64,000 nt of DNA from Bradyrhizobium mercantei (GCF_001982635.1 NZ_MKFI01000003.1:682001-746000); one strand, 5' to 3'. Positions 26,562-34,576 are shown, numbered from the stretch's first letter. The notes: generated by a model not told the origin, from the sequence alone. Program-made: numbers and translations.

Positions 26562-27485
26562 ATGACTGACTATGACAACATCGAGCCACCGCACGCCTCG
26601 TCTCCAACCGACCACGTCCTGAGTGAATTGCAGCTCTTCGGCTATCGTCCGTTCGACGACCAGCCTGATCCAAGACCGCTTCCCGAGAGCAGAATGATCA
26701 CCGGTGCGGTTGCCGATATCTTCGACGCCTTGGTTGCGACCTTGAGCGACACGCGGCTTGAGCCGGATCTCAACGAGCTACTTTGGTCGACCGTCAACCT
26801 GTTTCACCGTGCCGTCGATCGCATCGAACGGCAGCTCGACGACAACGAACAGATGCAGCACAAGAGCCAGCGCGAGCAGAACGGCTCGGAGGTGCGATCG
26901 GTCGAACTCGAGCGTCTGACGGCCGAAGGCATCACGTTCATGGAGCGCCGCAATTGCCTGGAACTCTTCCGCGACCAGGCGATCGAACGATTTGAGGCCC
27001 ACACCGGTTCGTCCTGGCGTCCTCGGTCAGGATCTCTGGTCAACCATCGCACACTCACGGCAGCGATGATCGACTCCCGCGACTTCATCGCCGCCAAGCG
27101 TCGCTCCGAGACCGAGGTCATGTTGCCGCCAGGGCCGAAGATCGCACTCACCGGTGGGCTCGACTTCAATGACCATCACCTCATCTGGGATCGTCTCGAC
27201 AAGGTTCATGCCAAGCATCCCGACATGGTTCTGCTCCATGGCGGCTCGCCCAAGGGCGCCGAACTGATCGCCTCCAAATGGGCGACCACTCGGAAGGTGC
27301 CACAGATTGCCTTCAGGCCGGACTGGACAAAGTATGCCAAGGCGGCGCCATTCAAGCGCAACGACGTTATGCTCGAACTCCTGCCGATCGGCGTCATGCA
27401 CTTCCCGGGCACGGGAATCCAGGACAACCTCGCCGACAAGGCGAAGCGCCTCGGTATCCCCGTTTGGAAATTCGGCGGCGCGTGA
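26562..27485 (+). CDS. DUF2493 (SLOG/YpsA-like) protein
   Basis: The 307-residue protein has a helical N-terminal half and a C-terminal DUF2493 domain (residues ~190-307): ALTGGLDFNDHHLIWDRLDKV, then LLHGGSPKGAELIASKWA, and WKFGG at the end. The GGxPKGAE motif is the SLOG nucleotide-binding loop. DUF2493 genes are part of the standard ICE core set after the Toprim gene; the ligand and role are unknown. The structured leader upstream suggests its own regulation. Confidence 0.87.
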   Translation: MTDYDNIEPPHASSPTDHVLSELQLFGYRPFDDQPDPRPLPESRMITGAVADIFDALVATLSDTRLEPDLNELLWSTVNLFHRAVDRIERQLDDNEQMQHKSQREQNGSEVRSVELERLTAEGITFMERRNCLELFRDQAIERFEAHTGSSWRPRSGSLVNHRTLTAAMIDSRDFIAAKRRSETEVMLPPGPKIALTGGLDFNDHHLIWDRLDKVHAKHPDMVLLHGGSPKGAELIASKWATTRKVPQIAFRPDWTKYAKAAPFKRNDVMLELLPIGVMHFPGTGIQDNLADKAKRLGIPVWKFGGA

Positions 27486-27511
27486 GCGCCGTCTAGCTCG
27501 CTCGAACGCAA

Positions 27512-27548
27512 CCGAGGCGGAGTTGCAGGCGCCGCAACTCCGCCTCGG
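27512..27548 (+). terminator. Strong inverted repeat after DUF2493, probable terminator
   Basis: CCGAGGCGGAGTTGC and GCAACTCCGCCTCGG form a perfect 15-bp stem with a short loop, 27 bases after the stop. There is no clear T-run, so it may act as a stabiliser or attenuator instead. Confidence 0.6.
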
Positions 27549-27627
27549 TTCGACAATATATCGACTGTTGCGCCGTGGTGGTGGTGGAAGGCGCGACCCT
27601 TACACCTTTGCACATGGAGCCACCACC

Positions 27628-28188
27628 ATGCTTGCCCTTGGGCTTGTCCTCAACACGGTTGGCATTGGCTTGTTCTGCTGGCTGGTCTTTGCGCTGGCGG
27701 CATATGCCTTGCCGTTTTTCGTCGCACTGAATATCGGAATGATGGCGTTTCATGGCGGCGCCGGCGTCGTCGGCGCGCTGCTCATCGGAATTGCCGTCGG
27801 CGCACTGACACTTGCCTTTGGTCAGACTGCCGTCGCTGTTACTCGATCCGGGCGCTTGCGCGTCGCGATCGCGATCGCATTCGCTGTTCCAGCCGCCATC
27901 GCCGGCTACAATGTGATGCTTGCGCTTTCGCAGATCGGGATGCCTTCGCTGGCTTGGCGTGAGGTGTTGGCTTGCCTCGGCGCGGTTTGCATTGGCGGCA
28001 CGGCGTGGACCCGCTTGTCCGTTTTCATGAATGGCCGTCCGCCTCGAGCCGGCCGGGCTGGTGGAGCAACCATCCCAACCGGTTCTCGTGGCTGCCACGC
28101 GAGAGATGATCCTTCGTCGCCTTCCTCGCCGAACAGGTTCCTTCAGAGCGGTACTTCTGAGGTCGAAAGCGCGATGAGCTGGGGTTGA
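27628..28188 (+). CDS. Small multi-pass membrane protein, C-terminus altered
   Basis: From ATG 27628 the product has 186 residues. Four hydrophobic segments lie at about 3-22, 24-38 (with loop to 48), 48-70 and 78-100, with a further one near 112-130. The last ~45 residues are hydrophilic and of odd composition; the DNA there (28063-28140) is homologous to the reverse complement of the DUF736 3' end, so the original C-terminus was probably replaced. No transporter or enzyme motif was seen. It follows the ICE core module and may have come with it. Confidence 0.65.
   Translation: MLALGLVLNTVGIGLFCWLVFALAAYALPFFVALNIGMMAFHGGAGVVGALLIGIAVGALTLAFGQTAVAVTRSGRLRVAIAIAFAVPAAIAGYNVMLALSQIGMPSLAWREVLACLGAVCIGGTAWTRLSVFMNGRPPRAGRAGGATIPTGSRGCHARDDPSSPSSPNRFLQSGTSEVESAMSWG
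28063..28140 (-). pseudogene. Small DUF736 3'-end relic
   Basis: Read on the minus strand, AACCTGTTCGGCGAGGAAGG followed by CGTGGCAGCCACGAGAA matches the 3' part of the larger DUF736 relic at 31.5 kb (both have GTGGCAGCC and an AACCTGTT core). It now provides the tail of the membrane protein gene on the other strand. Confidence 0.5.
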
Positions 28189-28243
28189 ATCGCTTCCCAT
28201 TCGGCGCCCGAAGTTCGGCGCAAGCTCGTGATGCCCGTGCCCG

Positions 28244-28876
28244 TCACTTCCTCAGGTATATTGGATCAGCATCATTGGTGACCGGAGCATTGCCGCCGGC
28301 AGCGATCTTGATCGCCGCCCAGGCGTTCTGGGCATCAGCGATCTTGAACTTCTCGTGCATCCACGTGATGAAACTTTCGGTGCCCATCAGATCAATGTCG
28401 AATTCGTTCTCAAGCTGAATGGCGATTCGTGCCTTGTTATCGTCGATAAGAACGACGGCGGCCTCGCCGTCGGCCAGCAAAGTTTCGACGACGTCAAGTA
28501 CTTGAAGGATGCTCTTTTCCCCGCGTCCTTTCCACGATGGCTTCAACTCGGGCTTCGAGCCGGCGAGTATCCATGTCTCCATTGCTTTCGCATACTCTAC
28601 GCCTTCATGCGTCTCGACGATGTGGATGCGATTCTCGTTCCGCTTGAACCAATCCGAGATAGTCGCGCGATGTTCAAGCCGCTGATCGTCGCCAGGATCA
28701 GGGGCCCGCGTCGCCTCCGCCTTGACCATGTCGGGAACCCAGACATCCGCATTCGGTACAAATAGCCAATCCAGTGCATCGCTTCCGATCATTGCCAGAA
28801 GGGACAGCGGGCTTGTATCCGGAATCAAGATGCGTGACCGACGCTCGTGATCGGCTGCGGGCTCATCGATCGTCAT
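28244..28876 (-). CDS. PIN-domain toxin
   Basis: The 210-residue product carries PIN-like acidic motifs: ILIPDTSPLSLLA at the N-terminus (first Asp), WVPDMVKAEATRA (second acidic group), GRGEKSILQ and VVLIDDNKARIA (third and fourth acidic residues). PIN toxins of type II systems are metal-dependent ribonucleases. Its ATG overlaps the stop of the upstream Phd-type antitoxin (ATGA), a classic toxin-antitoxin arrangement. It is longer than VapC (~130 residues), with ~50 extra residues at the C-terminus of unknown role. Confidence 0.78.
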   Translation of the reverse strand: MTIDEPAADHERRSRILIPDTSPLSLLAMIGSDALDWLFVPNADVWVPDMVKAEATRAPDPGDDQRLEHRATISDWFKRNENRIHIVETHEGVEYAKAMETWILAGSKPELKPSWKGRGEKSILQVLDVVETLLADGEAAVVLIDDNKARIAIQLENEFDIDLMGTESFITWMHEKFKIADAQNAWAAIKIAAGGNAPVTNDADPIYLRK

Positions 28877-29220
28877 TTCATCCCGAGCCTCCGTTCGACG
28901 GCGGCAATCTCGGCGCGGACAGCCTCCTTGTTACGGCCGCTCAACGCCGCATCGGCCATCGACAGCGCTAGGCTCTTGAGGTCGGAGGTCGCATAGCCAA
29001 GCGGGTCCCGCATCGGCACCCGCCTGACAACAGGACGGGGGCGCTCCAGTTCTGGCGCCACTTCTTCGCCAGCCTTCTGTTTGATCCGACGATATTCGTC
29101 GACCGACATCACAATCGATCTCGGTTTGCCGTGATTCATGATTATCACGGGGCCGGACACGGCAGCCCGCTGGATTTCTCCGGATTGCTGTTGCAAATCT
29201 TGGGAGGAAAAGGTCCGCAT
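28873..29220 (-). CDS. Phd/YefM-type antitoxin
   Basis: From ATG 29220, with AGGAGG (29224-29229 on the minus strand) at ideal spacing, the product has 115 residues. The N-terminal Phd/YefM fold is clear: FSSQDLQQQSGEI, then PVIIMNHGKPRSIVMSVDEYRRI. The C-terminal half is charged and helical and would bind the PIN toxin. A longer in-frame start exists at 29289 but reads through the operator. Translational overlap with the toxin and the palindrome in the promoter fit an autorepressed operon. Confidence 0.87.
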   Translation of the reverse strand: MRTFSSQDLQQQSGEIQRAAVSGPVIIMNHGKPRSIVMSVDEYRRIKQKAGEEVAPELERPRPVVRRVPMRDPLGYATSDLKSLALSMADAALSGRNKEAVRAEIAAVERRLGMK

Positions 29221-29237
29221 AGATCCTCCTTTAACTT

Positions 29238-29252
29238 TACATATTTTATGTA
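29238..29252 (-). promoter_or_regulatory. Palindromic operator of the Phd-PIN operon
   Basis: TACATATTTTATGTA is a perfect 15-base palindrome (6-bp arms, 3-base centre) lying 8 bases upstream of the AGGAGG ribosome site. Phd/YefM antitoxins bind short AT-rich palindromes such as GTACATGTAC-like sites, so this is the likely autoregulatory operator. Confidence 0.7.
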
Positions 29253-29289
29253 TTTTTGGGGGTTTTTCAAGCGGATTGCGAGCCTCCAT

Positions 29290-29834
29290 TCGAGGCTACA
29301 TCATGAAGCCGTTGGAAGACGATGATGCTACTTCTCTTCGGTCCCAAGGAAAGTCATGCCCGCGCTCGCAAAGCGTAGGACCTGGATTGGGCAGACCTAT
29401 GTAGCCCTCCCGATCGGGGGCCATCTACGTGAGGGAGGCCCGCCGGGTGAGCATCTCGAAGAAGGCGTCCTGATTTCCCGCGGATATTGGGCTTCTTCGT
29501 TACGCTCGCTGCCGGCACAGCGCTCTTGATTGTAGCGGCCCTCTATATTCGGAAAGCAAAGAGGAAGGGCGAACGCTAGCTACTTCCACCAAACGCGACA
29601 TTCGAGGAAAAGACGCGCAGTCCATTGATCTCGCGCGACACCGCAATCTTATTCGCGCCCTCGGTCCCGCTGGCGTTGATCCTTCTCGGTGAGCGCTACG
29701 CGACAGCCTCGGGACGCGACGAGCAAACGCTCTGCTTTCTGCGATCAATCCATCGAGTAATTGCTTGAGCAAGCCGAGATTTGTCATCTGTTGCCTGCTC
29801 AGTGGGCGGCGGCAGTCAGGGTGAGCACTCAACT
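29290..29834. other. Degenerate stretch with a membrane-protein fragment
   Basis: No intact gene. At about 29490-29580 one plus-strand frame ends as a hydrophobic segment followed by a basic tail (LGFFVTLAAGTALLIVAALY, then RKAKRKGER and TAG), the C-terminus of some small membrane protein without a visible start. Confidence 0.35.
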
Positions 29835-30090
29835 ACAACGAGGGATTGCCGCGATTGGAGCGGGGAGGACGCAGCCCTCGTCGGCGTGCTTCGACCAGGC
29901 TGGGCCATTCCAATCCAGTACACATAGCTGTGGTGGCCTGGTGCACCGCTCGCGGTCGTTCTTTCCCAGACGATACCGCACATTGCGGCAAATTGTTTCT
30001 CTTTCTGCGCCGAACCTTCCCAGCTCTTGTGCGGCTCAACCGAGATTCGCCAAGTTCTCTCTCGAGATTTGGTCCTGTCCTGGTTAGGAC
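29835..30090 (-). pseudogene. Decayed DUF736 copy (relic A)
   Basis: On the minus strand, CCCAGCCTGGTCGAAGC and GAGGG blocks match the middle of the intact DUF736 gene at 32117 (the AAWSK-EEGR region), but frames are lost and the start is missing. Its plus-strand sequence is directly repeated, at roughly three quarters identity by eye, at 31605-31860, including GCGGCAAATTGTTTCTCTTT and CTCAACCGAGATTCGCCAAG. Confidence 0.65.
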
Positions 30091-30410
30091 ACTCGCCACG
30101 GGAAATTTAGGACAGTAAGTTCTGATGGTCTCTCGCACGGCCTCGCCCAGACCACCGCAGCATTTTGTACGTCCAGTTCGGACCTCCCATGTGGTCACGA
30201 CGGAGGGACACTAGGTGGCTTGCGGGACCATTTTTTCACTAAGGAACGTTCGACCAAGTTTCAGATTAACCTTCGGTTTAGATGTCGCAGCAATCCCTTC
30301 CCGCAAACGGTTGATTCGGTTGTTGACCTGTGGAAAACAAATGTCAGGTTGAACCGGATCGGCTCAAGCCACACTCAATTTGAGGATCAAAAATCTAGAT
30401 TTGGGTTGAC

Positions 30411-30431
30411 TATGTGGTAAAAAAACCACAT
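30411..30431. promoter_or_regulatory. Palindrome in an AT-rich promoter region
   Basis: ATGTGGT (30412-30418) and ACCACAT (30425-30431) form a perfect 7-bp inverted repeat with an all-A centre, about 90 bases upstream of the small gene at 30523. It could be an operator for the 30523-31284 unit. The surrounding 30120-30410 holds no gene that I can support. Confidence 0.45.
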
Positions 30432-30522
30432 TTCCTGTCGAAAGCGGCCCGGAAAGCCGACAAGTGCAATGAAATTTCAACCAGCGGTGATACACCACCC
30501 CAGCCACTAGGGGACCAAGGCG

Positions 30523-30666
30523 ATGTCAGAGACAAAAGGAAATCAAGGGAAAACCGCCGAGTATCTCGACCAGTTTGAGAGCTCTCCGTATTCTTATCCG
30601 GCAAACGACCGGCAGGTCGTTGCTGGCACCTCCAAGAAAAAGGGTTCTTGGCGTCCCGGTAACTAA
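30523..30666 (+). CDS. 47-residue unknown small protein
   Basis: ATG 30523, preceded by CCAAGGCG, opens a 48-codon frame ending at TAA 30664-30666. The product is polar and charged (MSETKGNQGKTAEYLD, with SSPYSYPAND in the middle and KKKGSWRPGN at the end), with no signal or membrane segment. A strong terminator follows 24 bases after the stop, which argues that this is a real transcription unit. No family recognised. Confidence 0.5.
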   Translation: MSETKGNQGKTAEYLDQFESSPYSYPANDRQVVAGTSKKKGSWRPGN

Positions 30667-30689
30667 CTTTTAGTTGCAATTTGTCCGGC

Positions 30690-30720
30690 AAAGGCGCAGC
30701 AGGGCTGCGCCTTTTTCTTT
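30690..30720 (+). terminator. Rho-independent terminator between two small genes
   Basis: GGCGCAG (30693-30699) and CTGCGCC (30705-30711) with loop CAGGG, flanked by AAA and TTTTTCTTT, a textbook terminator. It lies between the 47-residue gene and the 180-residue gene, so some read-through or a second promoter would be needed for the latter. Confidence 0.85.
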
Positions 30721-30741
30721 AGAGAATCCAACAGGGACAGC

Positions 30742-31284
30742 ATGGCTATTACGGGGGATTTCTTCGAGCGCATTCAGGACAAAGCGACCTTTCTGGAGGA
30801 AGTACACTCAGACTTCTACGCTCGGTCCGAAGAGATGGGCGCACATCCTCACTGGAACAAAGCGAAAGCTCTGGACGCATATTTCCAGTGGAAACAGGAC
30901 CTCGAACGGATCCAACTGGTAGAAAAGAATGTCAAAACGCCAGATCACATTAAGTGCGCGGCGCACTTAATCTATTGGCTGCGGCGATACTCTCCCGTGA
31001 ATGACTTCGCTTTTGACGGGCCGACGGACGAAGCTCGCGAATTTCTTATGAAGTACGGGCGCGAATACCTCGCTTTTGATCTCGGATATCGGGCCGCGCA
31101 GTTCTATGAGTGCAAGATATTCGAGCGCAACTTACCCGAGGAAATGTCGTTCTCTCTTGATTCGAAGCTCGCGGGTGTTCGTCGAAATGACTTCATTAAT
31201 TGTGTAACGCATGTTTTAAAGCTCAAGATGGTGTCGCCCCATGCGCTCACCATTGTATTGAAGGCTGTTTTCTTGCGTCCCTGA
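30742..31284 (+). CDS. Uncharacterised 180-residue protein
   Basis: The product is mostly alpha-helical and soluble, with charged N-terminus (FFERIQDKATFLEEVHSDFY), a central HLIYWLRRYSPVNDFAFDG block and a less charged end. AACAGGGACAGC precedes the ATG. Codon use looks less GC-biased than the ICE core genes, hinting at recent transfer. It lies behind the terminator of the 47-residue gene. I recognise no family or motif. Confidence 0.65.
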   Translation: MAITGDFFERIQDKATFLEEVHSDFYARSEEMGAHPHWNKAKALDAYFQWKQDLERIQLVEKNVKTPDHIKCAAHLIYWLRRYSPVNDFAFDGPTDEAREFLMKYGREYLAFDLGYRAAQFYECKIFERNLPEEMSFSLDSKLAGVRRNDFINCVTHVLKLKMVSPHALTIVLKAVFLRP

Positions 31285-31474
31285 GCACGATCACGGTACG
31301 GGGATCAGCCAGGAGGTTGCCTTCGAGGCTGATGGATACGTCGCTACACCAGTGTCCTTCTTCTGGTAGATCGACGGCGTATGGGGCTCCCGCCGTCTCG
31401 AGCTTTTCCACCGCGGTTATAGGCAGCGGTATCACGACAATGGCGACTGGCCGATAGAGCCACGCAGTTGACCG

Positions 31475-31860
31475 CTACTGTCGTTTTTCATGGATGGCGG
31501 CCCGCTGGAGTCGGCCGGGGTGGCGGGGCAATCGCTCCAACCCATTCTCGCGGCTGCCACGCGCGAGAGAGAATCCTTCGTCGTCCAACAGGTTGGCGTA
31601 GATCGGTACATTAAACGAGGATTGCCGCAATTTGAGCAGGGAGGGGGCGGCCCTCATCGGCATGCTTCGACCAGGCTGCGCCGATCTCGGCCCGGCCCAC
31701 GCAAATGTGGTGGCGTGGTACGCCGCTCTCGATCGTTCTTTCCTGGACGATACCGCCCTTTGCGGCAAATTGTTTCTCTTTCTGCGCCAAACCGTTCCGA
31801 CCTCTTGTGCAGCTCAACCGAGATTCGCCAAGTCTTCTCCCGAGATTGCGGTTCAGCACG
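31475..31860 (-). pseudogene. Decayed DUF736 copy (relic B)
   Basis: Minus-strand frames read CVGRAEIGAAWSKHADEGR and, after a frameshift near 31620, SSFNVPIYANLLDDEGF and SRENGL, which match the intact DUF736 protein almost residue for residue. The N-terminal third is degenerate. Its orientation is opposite to the intact copy 250 bases away. It shares its upstream sequence with relic A. Confidence 0.85.
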
Positions 31861-31929
31861 CGGACGCACGTGGCCTCTTTGATGGCTTGATCTGGCCGAA
31901 GACCGGCTTCGCCTCGATCGTCTGAGCCG

Positions 31930-32116
31930 CAACGCCGTTGATGCGACTTTCTTCCCCTGGGCTACGCCCATTCCTCGCGAGGCAAGAAAGTCGCAACAAC
32001 GGCGTCCTCCGCTTCGCTCCGGCCCGCAAGCGGGTGCGTCGCCGATCGTCCTCGGCCTTTAGATCGCCATCGAGGCCGCGGTGGTCGCGGGCTCGAAACA
32101 CAACAGGAGAAGTGAC
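31930..32116 (+). promoter_or_regulatory. Structured leader of DUF736
   Basis: GCGACTTTCTT (near 31946) and AAGAAAGTCGC (near 31985) form a perfect 11-bp stem, extended outside by CGTTG/CAACG, with a loop ending in GCGAGGC. TCCTCCGCTTCGCTCCGGCCC-like sequence follows, as before DUF2493. GGAGAAGTGAC provides the ribosome site. Confidence 0.65.
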
Positions 32117-32437
32117 ATGGCTAACATCGGTTCTTTCAAGAAGGTGGGCAACGATTTCCAGGGCGAGATCGTCACCCTGAGCCTGCAAGCCAAGGGCGTA
32201 CGCATCGTCGCCGAGAGCAACCGCTCCAACGACAACGCTCCCAGCCACCGTATCTACGTGGGCCGAGCCGAGATCGGCGCAGCCTGGTCGAAGCGCTCCG
32301 AAGAGGGCCGCGATTACCTCTCGCTCAAGCTCGATGACCCCTCGTTCAACGCACCGATCTACGCCAACCTGTTCGACGACGAAGGCGGCGAGGGCTACAC
32401 GCTCCTCTGGTCGCGCCCGCGCAAGAACGGCGAGTAG
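32117..32437 (+). CDS. DUF736 family protein
   Basis: The 106-residue product is a full-length DUF736 protein: MANIGSFKK start, VRIVAE strand, RIYVGRAEIGAAWSK core, LSLKLDDPSFNAPIYANL and LLWSRPRKNGE end. DUF736 proteins are small, single-domain and almost always on rhizobial or other alphaproteobacterial conjugative elements beside transfer genes; their biochemical role is unknown. The GAGAAG ribosome site and structured leader precede it, and a terminator follows. Three decayed relatives lie nearby. Confidence 0.93.
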   Translation: MANIGSFKKVGNDFQGEIVTLSLQAKGVRIVAESNRSNDNAPSHRIYVGRAEIGAAWSKRSEEGRDYLSLKLDDPSFNAPIYANLFDDEGGEGYTLLWSRPRKNGE

Positions 32438-32451
32438 ATCGCTGCACTACA

Positions 32452-32475
32452 CCCCGCCCGGTCCGCCGGGCGGGG
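32452..32475 (+). terminator. Terminator-like hairpin after DUF736
   Basis: CCCCGCCCGG and CCGGGCGGGG form a perfect 10-bp stem with loop TCCG, 14 bases after the stop. The following bases are CCTCTCATTCTT, a weak T-run. Confidence 0.75.
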
Positions 32476-33089
32476 CCTCTCATTCTTCCGCACAGCGAAG
32501 CCGTCGCCGCCGGATCGAGCGATTCGCATCCACGATTCGACAGGCCCCCGAGGCCTTCGCTTGCCGCTTGTTGTGGGCGGGAGAGTAAGCAGATCGGCTG
32601 CCTCAACACGCGCGATACGCGCCAGCGCATCGACAACGTCGATACCCGCCGCGTGGACGCTTCGCTCGAGTGCACTGCTATAGGTGCGGCCAATTTTCCG
32701 CTCGGTGAGCTAATTCTTTCTGCGACCGAGGGGGCTGCCGCAGCGCCTGAGTTTCTGGCGGCGTCGTTCCGGTCGCGGCAGTCGCCTCAGCTGTTTCTTG
32801 CAAGTCAGGGTCTCCGCCACAACTCGATGTTGCAGCTGGCCAGTTCTGTCGCTCGCCCGATGGCTGGCATGTCGTGCTCAGCATCGGTTGGGTGGAACAC
32901 CGCATCTGGTCCGATGAGTCGCCGTTGGTCATGCACGTCATACGCAGCCGAATTGCTGTTTGATGGCCGTTTCGACGCTCGCCATGCAGCACGCTGGCTG
33001 CGCCGCGATGATCGAACGCGCGCCAGGTCCCGCCTTTCATCCAATTATCCAAATAGCGGCGCGAACGCCTGAGCGCCGCTATCCGGGTG
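32476..33089. other. Degenerate stretch without intact gene
   Basis: About 610 bp with only broken frames. Its position between DUF736 and the DUF2285 relic suggests the remains of ICE genes that usually lie here, but I cannot name them from the sequence. Confidence 0.35.
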
Positions 33090-33279
33090 CCCACTGCAGT
33101 TTGCCGGTGGCAGCTATCGCATCGTCGCCGAAGCGCTGTTCGCCCAGAAGCGCATTCCCGATCGCGCCTGGAAGACGCACGATCTGCGCAAATCGAACGA
33201 TCCGACTAGGACAGAGCGGCCTCGCGTTGATTGCGGGCGCTATCGCAAGCCACTGCGGCCCAAGCGCAAGGGCGACTAG
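33090..33279 (+). pseudogene. DUF2285 relic
   Basis: One frame reads YRIVAEALFAQKRIPDRAWKTHDLR; after a +1 shift the next reads RTIRLGQSGLALIAG. Together these match the C-terminal DUF2285 domain of small ICE regulatory proteins (RAWKTHDLRxRTIRLxRSGxALM pattern). The N-terminal part is missing and a frameshift breaks the rest. Intact DUF2285 genes normally precede the excisionase gene, as here. Confidence 0.7.
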
Positions 33280-33411
33280 CTCCTCCGTGGGGGGTATCGG
33301 AAAATCATCCCGGCATCTTCGGCATCCCCCCAAGCGCTTCTACTACGCGATTGTGACCGTCGACGCGCGGCGACCCTCGCTTGCACCCAAGACGATCACA
33401 GAGCTTTTCAA

Positions 33412-33690
33412 ATGCCCGACCGTAGCGCGGATCAGCCGCAGCGATACCTGCGCACACCCGAAGCAGCGCGCTTCCTGAGCTTGTCCGGCCGCACGCTGGA
33501 GAAACACCGAACGTACGGCACCGGTCCGGAATATCATAAGATTGGCGGGCGCGTAGTCTACTCAGTAGCTGACCTGACAGCATGGGCCAAACAGGGCAAG
33601 AAGAAATCGACCTCGGACCCGGGAGTCGGAACTGTGCTGCCCGCAAAGCGGCATGCGCCTATTCCCTATGCGGGCAAAGAGCGGCGCTAA
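33412..33690 (+). CDS. AlpA/excisionase-type helix-turn-helix protein (RdfS-like)
   Basis: The 92-residue protein has a winged-helix MerR/AlpA-type domain: RYLRTPEAARFLSLSGRTLEKHR as the helix-turn-helix, then YHKIGGRVVYSVADLTAWAK as wing and last helix. A basic tail follows. In rhizobial ICEs the gene in this position encodes the recombination directionality factor (RdfS) that promotes excision. The order DUF2285 - this gene - repA is the usual one. Whether it serves the serine recombinase at the left end is not known. Confidence 0.82.
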   Translation: MPDRSADQPQRYLRTPEAARFLSLSGRTLEKHRTYGTGPEYHKIGGRVVYSVADLTAWAKQGKKKSTSDPGVGTVLPAKRHAPIPYAGKERR

Positions 33691-33693
33691 GCC

Positions 33694-34314
33694 ATGTCCG
33701 CAAACAAATCCTCAGCGCACCACCGCCGCCCCGAGCGCGAGCAGTTTGACCTGTTTTGTGCACTTCCTGGAGATCTCGCGCTGCGCGATGCTCAGGATCT
33801 CATGGCCTATCCATTCGTTTCGCTCGCGAAAACGAAGCGGGTTGTGCCAATCGATTTCCGTTCCGCTGCAATCTCAATTCGTGCCGAAGCCAGGCCGGAA
33901 CGCAGCATGGCGGGCATTTTGGGTGGGGACGTTCTGATCTGGGCGGCGTCCCAGATCGTCGAATCCGGTGACGCCGTATCGAAGATGTCGCGCCTGATGG
34001 CTGCGACGGCTTACGAGATTCTAGCGTTTGTCGGGCGCGTCACCAGCGTGGGTGACTATGACGGGCTGAATGCGGCTCTTAACAGGCTGCAGTCAACGAC
34101 AGTGCAGACCTCGATCATCCTCTCGCCGCTCAAGCATCTTGCATGCGACGTACCACAAACGGTCCAGTCGCCAGACTTTGGCCGGCTATCAGTCAAACTC
34201 ACGTGCGAACTGGGACCCAACCGAGGCATGAGCGTCGCATTAGCGCCTCTTGATCGCTTAACGGCACGCCTGCGTTGGCGCGGTCTCATTCCACATTCGG
34301 AGGACAATCTGTGA
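33694..34314 (+). CDS. RepA-like replication initiator with an internal deletion
   Basis: The 206-residue product starts 4 bases after the excisionase gene and reads like ICE-type replication initiator protein A: REQFDLFCALPGDLALRDAQDLMAYPF, VPIDFR, DVLIWAASQIVESGD, and SRLMAATAYEILAFVGR. After LNRLQSTTVQTSI it jumps directly to LSPLKHLACDV, whereas family members have roughly 80-100 more residues between, including the central winged-helix part. The frame stays open, so a shortened protein may still be made, but DNA binding is doubtful. Iteron-like repeats follow the stop. Confidence 0.75.
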   Translation: MSANKSSAHHRRPEREQFDLFCALPGDLALRDAQDLMAYPFVSLAKTKRVVPIDFRSAAISIRAEARPERSMAGILGGDVLIWAASQIVESGDAVSKMSRLMAATAYEILAFVGRVTSVGDYDGLNAALNRLQSTTVQTSIILSPLKHLACDVPQTVQSPDFGRLSVKLTCELGPNRGMSVALAPLDRLTARLRWRGLIPHSEDNL

Positions 34315-34321
34315 ATCAGCT

Positions 34322-34385
34322 CGTGCTATCGGGGACCGCAACCCCCGGGCTATCGGGGAGCCGATCCTCGTGCTATCGGGGACCG
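34322..34385 (+). repeat. Three iteron-like repeats after repA
   Basis: CGTGCTATCGGGGACCG occurs at 34322-34338 and, identically, at 34369-34385; a third, diverged copy (CGGGCTATCGGGGAGCCG) lies between at 34346-34363. The spacing (24 and 23 bases) is near two helical turns. Directly repeated sites beside a RepA gene suggest an iteron-type replication origin. Confidence 0.72.
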
Positions 34386-34576
34386 AAATCGGGCCTAAAC
34401 GGTTGCTTCTTGGCGTTTGCCTGCCACCGCAACATTATTGATCAGCAGATCACAAGCCGCATTGGAGGTGACTGCCAAAGGCAGGCCGGCTGTCCTGCTT
34501 GCCCGCAGAAGCCACACACGCTCTTTACCGAACTCCGAGCTCACGGCTTCCTGTCTCAGCCTCAGGGAGCGGCGGC
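34386..34576. other. Gap where parA would be expected
   Basis: About 190 bp with no convincing gene. In related elements a parA gene lies between repA and the DUF2840 gene; none of its Walker motifs are visible here, so it seems to be deleted. Confidence 0.45.
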
